Source: Paramecium tetraurelia | Taxonomy: Eukaryota > Ciliophora > Oligohymenophorea > Peniculida > Parameciidae | Direction: 5' to 3' | NCBI RefSeq assembly: GCF_000165425.1 | Contig: NW_001799630.1 | Span: forward strand, 375,734 to 439,733 | DNA: 64,000 nucleotides | Shown here: piece after piece, positions 22,677 through 34,126 of the stretch | How positions within the stretch are numbered: position 1 is the first letter of the stretch | Layout: every line of letters starts with the position of its first letter | The notes under the pieces: generated by a model | Databases searched by the model: none | What the model saw: only the letters and a program-made list of their open reading frames with translations | Told to the model about the DNA's origin: nothing | Translations under genes and position numbers: made by a program

Positions 22677-25048
22677 TCATGGCAACTTTTTTAAGAAATT
22701 AGCTTTTGGTGCTTCTAAAGGATGCTAATTATATCTAATTTTAGGCTATTCTTATTCCTATTATTATGGAGAGGTAGACTATAATTATTATAAAGTTGGT
22801 GAATTTTATGATATCTTTTATTATTATTATTATTGTTATTATTATTGTTATTATTGTTATTATTATAGCTATTATTACTACTGTTATTATTATTATTAAG
22901 TTTATGTTGTTATTATAGTTATTGGTTATTATTATACAGTGGATGTTTAATATTATGGAATGTTTGATTGAACTTAAGTTTGAGGTTAAATTACTTCCTT
23001 TTAAAGAGTTTCGGAACCAATATTTACTTAATTGTTATTTGTCTTTTAAGCATGAATATTAGAATTTGCTTACAATGGGTTTTTTTTATCAAACATAACT
23101 ACTTTTGTTTATATAATATTTCCTTATTGATTCAAATTTGTTTATGGTTAATGATATAATGATTGCAAAACTGATAAAGAACTTACTTTTTGATTTGGTT
23201 CAATTTTACCATCATTTTCAGCAAACTTAATCAGTTCCTATGTCTATAGATCATAAAGCTAAAATACTCTTGCATACTTCACTAGTACATTCTTTATCTC
23301 TTATTTATCTACTCTAAAATTTAATAATTATATCTACTTAAAATTGATCATATCAAGGGTTAATGTCAATAAATTATTATAAATAACATTTTTATCCTTC
23401 AATATCTATTCATTTTAAAATTGAACTGTATCTTTAGTTGTAGCTGACTTGTCTATTTCCGTCTCAATTGTTGTATAAATTAGCCCTTCCCATAAATCAA
23501 TTTATTTCCAAATCTACATTGATATTAAGCTATCCTATAAGAAAAATCTTTTCTCATGTTCATCAATTGTGTATATAGTTGAAATCATAGTGATAATTCT
23601 TTTGACTAAAGTTAATTCTCCCTCCTTTTATGATATCTCTAATAGTTTCTGAGTGAAGATGTGCATATTTTTGAATCCATAAGAACTTAAATTGGAGCAA
23701 CTTAATAAATACATCTAAAGTATACCCTGCCTGTCGAAATGACTCAAGAATAATGCAGCCCAATTCTCTAAAGAACTTTTACTCAAAAATTTCATCTAAA
23801 TTGTTTTTTTGTAATTCAGGTATATTCTTCCACCCTTTGATCTATTGATCTTAGGTTTATTAAATCACATATTTGATGAAACTATAAACATTAACTAACT
23901 ATTATTCGCCATATTAATCTTTATATTTATTTACCATTTATTGAACCCCAGCTGGTTGTTCATCAGCATTCTTTGGTTTACTTTTATTGTAGACTTTTCC
24001 AATCAATTTAATTGTTACTATTTTTAAATCATCAATGAATTCAGGATTGGCTAGGAACAGATCAAAAGAATCCAGATTTTCTACTTATGCCTAGGATTAA
24101 GTAGTTTCTCTTTTAATGTTCAATCTATGATTGAGTGAGATTTTATCTGCAATATTCCTTAAAAATGAAGAATTTAATTGAGAATTAACTTTGTTATAAT
24201 TCTCCTTAGAAATTCCTATCTAACTTGAGGGACCTGGAGCTATTGGATCATTCTGAGGGTCCAAATATATCTCAGCCTATTTAAAGAACTATTCACTATC
24301 ATATTATAGATTTCTAGTTTTGGATATCTCATAAACCAAGATCTTCATTACAATATCCTAATACAATATTGTTATACTTTAGCAATTGCAAATATCTGAT
24401 TATATGATGTAGTCAGTTACTAAATTCCATTCTACAAAGAAGTGCAATATGATTGAACAGCTTGATTATAAACTGATGCTGCCTATCTCAACACAGATTC
24501 ATTCTCTTATTTGTATTACAATTGAGAATTTAATCTGTGCTATGCTTTTGTTCTCTATTCCATATTGCACTCTTTGTTCCAACACAACGCTTCTAATGTG
24601 ATTGCAGATTCTTCATAATCCTTCGATGCCCTGACTGTCTTATCCTTCTGACGATCGTACTTATCACAGGTTATTTTGATTTCTTTATCCATTTTTAATA
24701 CATCTTGGATGAGTGGTTTGAATTGACTTTGGATTTATCTAAGCTCATTGATGGCTTACTCTACATCATGCTTGTACGATTAATTGAATTGCTTAGTTAC
24801 AAATACCCACATACCTTATAGTACTGGGCCCTTTGATTCAGATCTATTTTGACTCCTCTGATCAAATCGTCAATGTCTCCTCCTCCATTTTGCATTTATC
24901 CACTTATTTTCTCTAATGCTTTGTGATACTTCTCTTCGGCTTCTGATCTTTCAAAAAGCTGGCCCAACATCACTTCTGTTACCCTGCTTCTGTCATTTAC
25001 CCTTCGATATAGAACATCGAAATTTGTAGCTAATTATTTAATATTCAT
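22677..25048 (-). CDS. F-BAR (FCH) domain protein with polyglutamine tail
   Basis: 767 aa; introns of 23, 20 and 25 nt give 768 codons. Residues 1-240 are F-BAR-like: NFDVLYRRVNDRSRVTEVML, then ERSEAEEKYHKALEKIS, with long charged helices after it. A linker with PNDPIAPGPSS-like composition leads to an alpha-helical domain of about 280 residues (FRELGCIILESFRQAG, IITMISTIYTIDEHEKRFF) that I do not recognise. The tail is Gln-rich, with about 26 consecutive Gln encoded by TAA/CAA/TAG. F-BAR dimers bend membranes in endocytosis and cytokinesis. It starts 52 bp from the divergent gene at 25101 and is followed on the same strand by the PX sorting nexin gene. Confidence 0.8.
22818..22899. repeat. 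Trinucleotide repeat coding for polyglutamine
   Basis: Mostly TTA/TTG triplets on the plus strand, which read TAA/CAA on the coding minus strand. All are Gln in this code. It lies in frame within the F-BAR gene tail and is the largest simple repeat in the window. Confidence 0.9.
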
Positions 25049-25100
25049 TATTAATTATAAGTTGTTCCATTAGATTAATTTAATATATCAAATAAATTTA

Positions 25101-25823
25101 ATGTATTATTAAGAAAATTTGAGAAAAGCTCGTGAGTACCTGAACAAAAGATAAAAACAAATCGATCATCTGACTCGTAAACCCATTTAGGCTTAAGGTG
25201 TTAACATAAGACAAATATTTGCTATTTTGAGATCCAAAGACAGAAATGAAAAAAGTGAGAGTAGATAATTAAAAACAATATATTAAGACAAGAAAGAAGA
25301 TAATAATGGCGCACCACTTATTGTTATCACATCTTAAAATCCAGACCAAAGAGACTCTAATCATTCGATAGCAGCTAAACTTATAAGGCTTAATAAAATA
25401 ACTCGAAATAAAACTGAAATTACTCCCACCCAATATAATTTTGTAGATAGAATTGTTGAACCTACAAATAGAAAACCTGAAATCCATTCAGAATAAATTT
25501 CACCGTTGAGAATGCGTAAAAATGCTCCCGGTAATTTAACAGACAGAAGATAAGTGATTTTAAAAAATAAAGAAGCCATTCATCAAAAAGGTTATCATGT
25601 TTAAAATTAAAAATCCCAATGTTGTATATTAACCCATCAATTAATTCACTCAGAACAAACTACACCTAGCTTCAGAAGGTTAAATTAAACCTCTTATTAA
25701 TGCGATAAAACTAAGATTTTCAACAAAATTAAAAATTAGCCTTTAGAAAATGAAATCAAGCTCATTAGATAAATTAGTGGTTGGACTATCTAAAGTTAAG
25801 AAAGTATTTAAACACCTAAATGA
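25101..25823 (+). CDS. Hypothetical basic protein, no recognised family
   Basis: 240 aa in one uninterrupted frame from the ATG at 25101 to TGA at 25821. Composition is rich in Lys, Asn, Gln, Arg and Ser. The N-terminus is probably helical (NLRKAREYLNKRQKQIDHL). No membrane span, signal peptide or catalytic motif. A GHMP, kinase or zinc-finger pattern is absent. Length without a stop, and the unambiguous start next to the F-BAR start on the opposite strand, support it being a gene. Possibly a ciliate-specific protein. Confidence 0.65.
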
Positions 25824-26538
25824 AAAAATTGTAATATATTTCTCCATCTTTAATTTCAATAAATGCCTATTTAATATATCTATTTTTTTATACATTATTT
25901 ATATTCCACAATAAAAAAACTAAATAAATATTTACTTAATAGTAAACAAATCTATTGTAAATTAAGTTTATAATTCCAAATTATCAGTATAGATTATAAT
26001 TTTTATCTTTTACATTTTATTTTACATCTATATATCTATAATTTTAAGTTTAATAATATATTGGTAATTAGATATTATTATCGAAATATGAGAAGCTAAT
26101 TTCTTGTGTATACAAAAGATTTTTTAACTTTGCAAACAAGTACGAAAATTATGATTTCTTATCAATTAATTTATAATCACATTTAAGAAAAATTAAATCT
26201 ATTAATTTACTTTTTATAAGTATAGAATCCATAAATTAATGCTCTATCAGATGTCCTTCAATTGCTGAATTTGAATGTCAAACTAAATATTTATTCACAA
26301 GACTTACCAGAACTCCTTTCTCTTTTTAATCAATTACATCTTTAGGGGTCGGTCTTTCACTGTGAAAGATTTGATTTCCTTGATTAATCAATGCGCATAA
26401 ATTTTGAATTAAAATGAATCCATTTATTTCAAACTAGTTTTTTCTTCACATGATTATTTCACATTTGAATAGGAGATATATTCATTCAAGATTTAAGTTA
26501 ATACAATTATTAGAGTAATAATTTATAATTTTAATAAA
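25824..26538. other. Intergenic, with hairpin and a possible small minus-strand gene
   Basis: Very AT-rich except 26240-26420. There a perfect 8-bp stem with one-base loop lies at 26353-26369 (TCTTTCAC/GTGAAAGA). On the minus strand about 55 codons without a stop can be read across a 25-nt GTAAGT...TTTAG intron (near 26278-26302) to a TGA at 26249..26247, with peptide such as NQIFHSERPTPKDVIDQKEK. No ATG fits that frame, so I do not call a gene. The same segment on the plus strand could be a structured RNA. Confidence 0.4.
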
Positions 26539-28068
26539 ATGTCTCAAATTCGAAAATAGACAGGTAAAATTAAGTTAAGTATTTGTAGAACTGTATGTTT
26601 GGGGAAGTAATATTTTTATTTAATATAAAAAGATTGCTAGTTTGGCTAATTAGGATTAGGGGATGAGTATATTAAATAAAATGTAAATAATCCAAAATGT
26701 TGTTCATATAAAATTATTGTGGTCAAAATTGCCTGCGGTTTTCAACATTCATGCCTATTAGTAAATAATGGAGGCTTATACACTATGGGTTTGAATGAAC
26801 AAGGACAATTAGGTCTCAACACGTAATTGGAATTTAAATTTGAATTTAGGCAACTCTCGTACATCTCTACTCCCTAATTAATTGAACTAAAAGGACCATT
26901 TATTAGAGTCAAAGCAGCTGCTAATTATACTGTGGCTTAAAGAGATACAGGAGAACTTTACACATGGGGATAAAATTAAGCATTTAACATCCATACTAAT
27001 TAACCATAATTACTCAAAATTAAGAAGATCAATTAGTTTTCATGTGGAGAGCATCACATGGGATTAATAGATTTTAATTGTTAATTATATATGTGTGGAT
27101 CTAATGATTATGGTTAATTGGGTTTGAATTGTTATGAAAGTGTAAGAGAAATTAAGAATATTCTAGTTTGTGCCTTAATAAGTATAAAGTTTAGAGAAAT
27201 ACGATAAAGTCAAATGTGGTTTAACTCATACATTGGTTTTAAACAATGGATAAGTCTATTCCTTTGGATCGAATAAAACTGGCGAATTAGGAAATGGGAA
27301 ATAGTAACACTCGTATAACTAATTAAAACCTCTGAAAATTTAAAATGTAAATAAGATATATGCATCTAATTTTTCTGCAGCCATCACTTCGAAAAATGAA
27401 CTATATTTATGGGGAGTATTTTAATTATAATAAATTAGTCTGGAATATTTGGAGAATTCCTTGTTCCTACCAAAATTGATTTTGCAAATTAGATCAAGAA
27501 AATTAAACTAGGGAATGGTTTTGGTTGTATATTAGACGATGATGGATAAATCTATTCTTGGGGAAAAAATTCATCAGGGGAATTAGCTCAAAAAGATTTC
27601 ATTCCTAGAACAGATATTTAACATATAAAACAGCTAAAAAACAAATAAATTAAGACTTTTGATTGTGGTTAGAATTTTGTTGTGTGCATAAGCCAAATAT
27701 AAGAGATATCCATAAATTATGATTAAATTATCAAAGAAAATGATCAACTCAAATAAAAACTATTATAAATGGAAACTATTTTTAAAAATTAAAAAATGAA
27801 ATCTTAGGCTGATTTATAATACACCATGTAGCAAGAATGTAAAAGTTTTGATTTAGGAATTATTTAAGATTAATTGGAACAAAAATAGAAAATCATATAA
27901 GAATAGGAAAAAATAATATAAAGCTAAAAGGATAGAATAATATTCTTGGAATCAGAGCTTTATTATTATTAAAATAAAGAGAATGTTAATGAAAATTCAG
28001 TCACGTATCCATTTAAAAAAGATGCGAAAAATTAAAACAAGCTATCTTATGATTTTTATAATTAATGA
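26539..28068 (+). CDS. RCC1-repeat (beta-propeller) protein with C-terminal coiled coil
   Basis: 476 aa after introns of 25, 26, 25 and 23 nt, exact. RCC1 repeats: ELYVWGNCQFGQLGLGDEY, GGLYTMGLNEQGQLGLN, GELYTWGQNQAF, CQLYMCGSNDYGQLGLN, GQVYSFGSNKTGELGNG, ELYLWGSGIFGEF, GQIYSWGKNSSGELAQ. That is close to the seven blades of a full propeller. The last 110 residues are a coiled coil (IIQEQEKIIQSQKDRIIFLE). RCC1 itself is a Ran exchange factor, but most RCC1-repeat proteins are not; nothing here shows Ran specificity. All three first exons are short and needed to build the first blade. Confidence 0.88.
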
Positions 28069-28213
28069 AATAGTAATTATCAATTGTCAATGAGTCTTTT
28101 CTATTCCTTAATCCCTTTTAGTTACTGATTTACTATTTATTTTTAATAGAATATTTTTTTAAAAGCAATTAAGGTTTTAAAAACATTTCTTTTTTTTCAT
28201 TTTATCTTTAAAT

Positions 28214-29475
28214 ATGAATAGAATATCGCCAGATAATAACAATGTGCTCGAATTAAATTAAAAGGATATTGTTAAACTTTATTTTGGAATTCAAAAATCG
28301 TTGATAAAAAAAGAAGATAACTAAAATGAAATTTAAGATGAAGAAAATGAAAATTAACATGAAAATTTAAATGAGGCTAATGAAAATTAAGAAGGGAATA
28401 ATAAAAATTAAGATGGGAATAATGAAAATTAAGAAGGGAATGATGAAAATTAAGATGAGAATAATTAAAATTAGGATGAAAAAAAAGAAAAAATAGGAAA
28501 CCTTAAGATTGACTTTGATCAACTAAAAAAGAAAATTGAAGAGGACAATCGCTTAGAACAAGAGTAAAAAACAGCTTACAAGAGCATAATAGATAATCAT
28601 TCAAATGGGAAAAGTACTGCTGATGCTTATGTATAATAAAATTAATTTAGATCGAAATTTAAAGTGATGCATCTTACAATTTTTATTTAAAAAAATATAA
28701 AGTGACAACTACAGATAGGAGGCGTCAAGATACAAAGGGTTAATAAAGTTCTTAAGAAAAAATTAGATATTATGCATTTCGGTTTAGAATGTAACCTACA
28801 AATTATACATCTAATGTAAATGAAGAAAAATTGAATTACTTGAAATACTTATCATCCTCTAAGTTTATACTAAGAGGGAAATATGGTTAAATCAATGAGG
28901 TCAATTATTAAATTGAGATACCATTAAGCTTCAAACTCTCAACAGGAGTTTATGAATATAGAAAACCAAATCTAAAGTTATATAGAAGCTAAAACGAAGT
29001 AATCCCAATAAATATTGAATGGAAAAATTAATAGAAAAAAATTATAATAACTTTGTATGCTAAAGATGGTATAAATAATGTTGCAATTAAGGCCGTATTA
29101 TACTCGAGAATTATTATTAAAGAAAGTAATGATTATGTTGCTTAAACTCATAAGATTTTAAAAGAAGACCAAATAACTAGAGAAAATACCGAAAAATCTT
29201 TGGTCTTAACTTTGGACAATATTGAGAAAAATTACCCACCTTTATTCTTTGGAGATAAAATTATATCACATCACATTGTGATATTAACTCTAGATTTTAA
29301 GATTAGGTGTTTTAGTGATTTATTTAAGAAAAATTTTTTTTAAATTTAAATACCTGTAGATTTAGACCCTAAAGTTTAAGTTGTTGAAAATCTAACTAAG
29401 TTATATCGAGAAAATTATTTTGATAAAATCAGTGTGCTAGACAAAACATACTAAGATTATTAAAAATTCATCTGA
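28214..29475 (+). CDS. Possible arrestin-fold protein with Asn/Glu-rich repeat N-terminus
   Basis: 413 aa with one 20-nt intron. Residues 30-95 are an Asn/Gln/Glu/Asp-rich tract including five copies of a 7-residue repeat. The rest is predicted beta-rich, with strands such as INEVNYQIEIPLSFKLSTGV and, after a linker, YPPLFFGDKIISHHIVILTL then IQIPVDLDP. The spacing of two beta-sandwich-like halves and the PPxxxGDxIxxHHxV pattern recall alpha-arrestin C-domains, which are trafficking adaptors. This is a pattern judgement without a diagnostic motif; treat the family as tentative. The gene itself is well supported by frame and splice fit. Confidence 0.6.
28379..28483 (+). repeat. Five 21-bp tandem repeats in coding sequence
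   Basis: Five near-copies of a 21-bp unit in frame encode NENQEGN-type heptapeptides (variants NKNQDGN, DENQDEN). They form a low-complexity acidic segment near the N-terminus of the possible arrestin-like protein. Expansion by slippage or unequal recombination is the likely origin. Confidence 0.85.
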
Positions 29476-30236
29476 AGAATGATATTAATATATTTATGGG
29501 ATTCAATTATTCCACAATTTATAAATAAATTTAGAACGTATTATTATTATGCATGTTCTTAAAAATATTAATTTATTCTCTAATATGTTAATCAATTATT
29601 TTATTAAGGAGGTTCTTATTTAAACAGGATTTTGGATAATTATATAAATTTAAAAGAAAATCACCTAAAACGGCATCTCTTGTTATTATATACTTTAATA
29701 ATTATTCAAGATGATATTTATGAATTATTTCTTTCTATAATGATTAGTCAATATTCTTTAAATACATTTTAAGATTATGAAATAGATATTCTATAGATTT
29801 ATTTTAGTTATAATATATTTAAATTATTATACCCAATACAGGATTTGATCTTTTTTAATCTGATGTCATGCTTGCTTATCACTTAACTTAACATCCAGTC
29901 TTTAAATAATTCAAATAATTGAGAAGATTTATTTTTAACAGAGGTATTCGAAATAATTTCAAGTACATTCACACATAGGCTCAATTCTAAAGAATAATCT
30001 ACATCAGATTGTTTATAATATTTAAATAAATTATATTATGTACAGTACTTAAACTTCCTAAAAATATTATTTATGAATATCAAACACTTTTTATTATAGA
30101 TGCAATTAACAGAAAAGAATTTTAGATTCTTTCAACTTGATATTGATTGGTCATCCACAACAAATTAATTTAATGTTGATGCGGTTGATTATTTGTATTG
30201 ATTATTTATTAAATAATTACAGATTAGTCAGGTAGC
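29476..30236. other. Intergenic, about 760 bp
   Basis: Separates two plus-strand genes. AT-rich throughout, with no conserved frame, no repeat and no RNA motif that I can identify. Confidence 0.5.
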
Positions 30237-31363
30237 ATGGGATCACAGTGTAACAATTGTAAATGTGAAAAGGATAAATATATGGATATTGAAAAAGCAG
30301 TAATTGAAAATCTCTCATTATATACTTTTAGGAATATGTAGTCGTTGTAGCTACATCTTCTTAGAAATCAGCATCAAAAGCAATTGTAAAAAATAAAATG
30401 GCAACAACCATTTAAAAATATTGGCGAGGCTATTATGTTAGAAAAAAGCTTACTTACTAAAAAATAATTGAATCGATTCCTTAAAAAACTATGAACACTC
30501 ATGATGTTGATCAATAGCAATAATTTGAATCAGGAATAACTATAAACCAAGATGAATTCGAGAGAGAAACACGGCCACCTTATAAGTATACAAATAAAAA
30601 GTATAAGATTCAAAGGTGGAGCAGTCTATACAGGAGAATGGAAAGGATAAGCCAGGGATGGAGCAGGCATACAAGTCTGGTCAGATGGAGCAAAATATGA
30701 AGGGGAATGGAAACACAATAAAGCTTAAGGGAAAGGCAAATTCACCCACTCAAATGGAGACACCTATGACGGAGAGTGGGAGAATGATATGGCAAATGGA
30801 TATGGAACCTATTAGCATATTGGAGGAGCAAAATACGAAGGATAATGGTTCAATGATAAATAGCATGGATACGGGCATGAAGTGTGGCCGGATGGGTCAT
30901 CCTATCAAGGATTCTTTCAAAATAGTGTTAAACATGGAAAAGGTAATTATATTTTAGAAGTAAGGCAAATATATATGGCCAAGTGGATAGTATTTTGAAG
31001 GGGATTGGGTTAATAATAAATTAAGTGGATAGGGTGTTCTAGTTTGGCCAGATGGTAGAAAATATGAAGGAGAGTTCTAGAATAATAATATGCATGGAAA
31101 GGGAACTTATACTTGGCCAGATGGGAGAAAATATTATGGCTAATACTTTAATGATTAGAAACATGTACATCTTAAGCATTTAATGAAAGGGTTATGGAAT
31201 TTATGAGTGGAGTGATGGAAGGAGATATGAAGGAGAGTGGGAAGATGGAAAATAACATGGAAAGGGATTGTACGTGGTTGGAGAACTTGAAAGAACAGGG
31301 GAATGGTTGAATGGGAAACGAATTAGATGGGATGATGAAAAGAGAACAGATTATAAAAAATGA
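30237..31363 (+). CDS. MORN-repeat protein with IQ motif and acylation-type N-terminus
   Basis: 341 aa; introns of 32, 22, 22 and 25 nt leave 342 codons. The N-terminus MGSQCNNCKC fits N-myristoylation at Gly2 plus palmitoylation. An IQ motif follows (IQKYWRGYYVRKK), a calmodulin site. Then come about nine MORN repeats, such as YTGEWKGQARDGAG, YEGEWKHNKAQGKG, YDGEWENDMANGYG, YEGQWFNDKQHGYG, FEGDWVNNKLSGQG, YEGEWEDGKQHGKG. MORN proteins of this kind attach to membranes or lie at basal bodies and the cortex in protists. The ciliary or cortical role is inference. It is convergent with the delta-tubulin gene, with 20 bp between the stops. Confidence 0.9.
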
Positions 31364-31383
31364 ATTTCAAATTACTAAATTTT

Positions 31384-32842
31384 TCAATATTCTACCATAT
31401 AATTATAATCATCTTGTATTTTTTATAAAGATTCAAAAGCATTGTCGAAATCTTGATTCTCTAAGCCATACTTCCAATACCAATGCAAATATGCTCCACT
31501 TCTATATTTCTAATAGGCAATTTTACTGACATTCTTTAATATTGGAATGATTTTGGTTGAATTTATTAAAGTGACATTCATTTTTTAATCATGTCCTTTG
31601 ACTGAAGACTTTTCATTAATAAAATGCAATTAAACTGCATCAGGATTCCACTGAACAGGATTAAAAACAGAATTAATTTTCCTTTCCAAAAATTTCATAT
31701 GAGAATCTGAATCTTATAAGGTCTTCAAAACATTTTCTGATCTAAATACAGATTAAAGGTTCAAAGTAGTTTCTCCTTTCTTTTAAACTGATTGAATCTA
31801 TAGAGATTTTGCTACTGCCTCTCCAATTTGTTGTTATTAATCACTGTCATCTTCAAATTTTTCAAATGCATACTATTCCAAAGAACTTTTAATCAAATCT
31901 TCCCAAGTACACAATGGTCCCAAATTTGAATGGGAAAATAATGTAAATGGAGCTGAAACTACTTCAATGAATTTATGACCTTCAGTTATGCAACATTCAG
32001 ATAATAGATCTTAATAATATCGAACATTAGTGGAATTATCATTTATCCAAAATAAGTTCATTAGACAAGATCCTATATATTCATTTACATTTGATAAATC
32101 CACACTTTTATCGATTTGCTTTGATCCAATCTAACTTAACATTTAATATATCCTGTCATTCTCAAAATAAATAATTGAATCTGCATACTATTAAATATGT
32201 GCTGATGATAAAAGTGTGTTATAATGTTAAAGAGGTGTTTCACCAGTCTTATTTGGAAATATTGCTATTACATTCTAATGAACTTCTTAAAATATATCAG
32301 AAAATTCTTAGATTACTCTACTACCTAGACCGGATCCAGTGCCACCAGCTAGACTCATTATTGTAGAAATGCTTAAAAAATAATCGGTTTTTTCTATTTC
32401 TTTTCTTGCTTAATTAATAATTTATTCCACTATTTGCTCATTTTCTTAGCAATATTACTGGATTGAAACTTCATTAGTTGAAGACTTAAAAACTGAAATA
32501 GCTTGCTACTAATTTGATTTAGATAGTTTAGATTTCTATTTAAAATTAAGATAACCTAAGCCCCAATTATTACCTCTACCATATTAATAGTAAAGAACAT
32601 TTTTGACATCAATATGAGAGTACAACTTTCTATCCTTTTTTATTATGTTATCTATAACATACTTCAACAATGGGTTTCAATATTTTTGGTTCTGTATCAA
32701 CTAGAATAGTGTGATATATATTTGATTCTCTTCTTCTCAAAAACATGTTTCCCTCATGCATCGAAGATTTATCAATTAGATTAAACATTTGTAATGCAAG
32801 TTGATTTCCACATTATCCTAAGTTCAATAGTAAAGTTCCCAT
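31384..32842 (-). CDS. Delta-tubulin
   Basis: 476 aa with one 28-nt intron, exon sum exact. N-terminus MGTLLLNLGQCGNQLALQMF is tubulin; the nucleotide loop reads SLAGGTGSGLGSRVIQEF. PNKTGETPLQHYNTLLSSAH replaces the usual PxxxxGEVxVQxYNxxLTLxxL of delta-tubulin. The C-terminus YLHWYWKYGLENQDFDNAF matches delta-tubulin YxHQYxKFGxxxxDFxxxF better than alpha, beta or gamma. Delta-tubulin is needed for triplet microtubules of basal bodies, and Paramecium depends on it for C-tubule assembly. Epsilon-tubulin was considered; its insertions are not seen. Confidence 0.85.
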
Positions 32843-32915
32843 TGAAATTTTATATTTTAATTTAATATTAATCGAATAAAATAATTTAAAAACATAACAC
32901 TGATTTAGAATAAAA

Positions 32916-33990
32916 TCACTTGCTCTATTGTTTATCCTAGATTTCTTACACTTCCTAACCTCCGTTCTCATTTTCTTGTTGTAATTCCTCATCCATATCT
33001 CCAGAAACTCCTTTGGGCTATGTTCCCAATTTTCCAAAGTTTTATTCTTCTGGGGCCGTATTCTCATTCTGAGAGTTCTGTATGGGTGAACTTTTATCTT
33101 ACTATTAATTTGCTTCTGGTTCAGTTTCTATCTTATCTTTATTGTCTTCTTTACTTTCTTCCAAAATATCTTTAGTATTTTAAGTAAGAATGTCAGTTTT
33201 TTATTCTTCTTCCTTTTCTCCATTCTCTTATTAGATTTTATCATCATTATTTTCTTTAGATGGTCCTATATCTTAATTTTTTTTAAGTTGTTTCGTGAAA
33301 TCCGGATTGAAGTTCGTTATTAACTATTCTTCACAAAATTTTTTCCTTTCCCTAATTTTTAATATAAAGTTTGTACTATATTTTTTTCTTAAGTTCTTCA
33401 GCAGTAGGTTTTGGATATGGTTTTTCACGAATGTCATTGAATTCTTTGTCCACCGCTTGAATTCCCCAAATCACTTTATCCAAAGATTTTTCATTGAATT
33501 ATGCCTCCCTATCTACTTGTTACAGAGGTAGCTATTTAAACTCTTTGTTATTTTTAAAATCTTTATTCTTATAAAATTCACAGATTTGAGAAATAATTGG
33601 ATGTGTGTGGTTTTTTTTTTATCCATCTTCATTTGTTTCAAAAACCTCTTTAAAAATTTTAATTGCTTCTTCGCTACAATCCTTAAATACTTTTTCATGA
33701 GTATTTTTATTTGTATTATATTAATCAAAATTAATCCCATAAGATAAATTCGCTTATAAAATCGCTTTATTGAAAGCTATAGGTAGGTAAGATTAACGCT
33801 TATCATCTACGTATTTGAAGGTTTCTATGGTTTGTTCAAGTTCACCTAGCATTAACAATGTATTTTCCAAATCTTTATATATATAGTATTGGATCTCTCT
33901 TTGGATTTAATCTACTTTCTGTAATTAATCTTATTGTTGTTGTTATCCTGTTACTTGCTTGTTTTGATTATTTTTCTGATTCCCCTTCAT
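32916..33990 (-). CDS. Hypothetical acidic protein, no recognised family
   Basis: 349 aa with one 25-nt intron (GTACAA...ATTAG), exact in frame. Residues 20-150 are helical (NTLLMLGELEQTIETFKYV, EEAIKIFKEVFE) and could be TPR-like, though no repeat is clear. A basic motif KKKIQERKKF is split by the intron. The C-terminal 130 residues are Glu/Gln/Asn-rich and disordered. No signal peptide or membrane span. It lies 73 bp upstream of delta-tubulin on the same strand. Confidence 0.65.
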
Positions 33991-34126
33991 TAATTAAATT
34001 ATCCTATAGCCATTAGATTGCTTAAATTTAAAAAAGTATTCTATTATAAAATATCCTTGATAATAGAATAAAATCTAATATAATTTATTGGAAACTATAC
34101 CTAAAAAATAATAATTTTTATAGGTA

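Noticed and set aside
26300..26430. U1 snRNA-like signals (ACTTACC and an ATAAATTTTGAA Sm-like site)
   Set aside because: Stem-loop I and its conserved loop are not found. ACTTACC is also simply the reverse complement of a normal intron donor in the minus-strand frame.
30616..30957. Met-rich plus-strand frame of 113 codons
   Set aside because: It is an out-of-phase reading of the MORN repeats.
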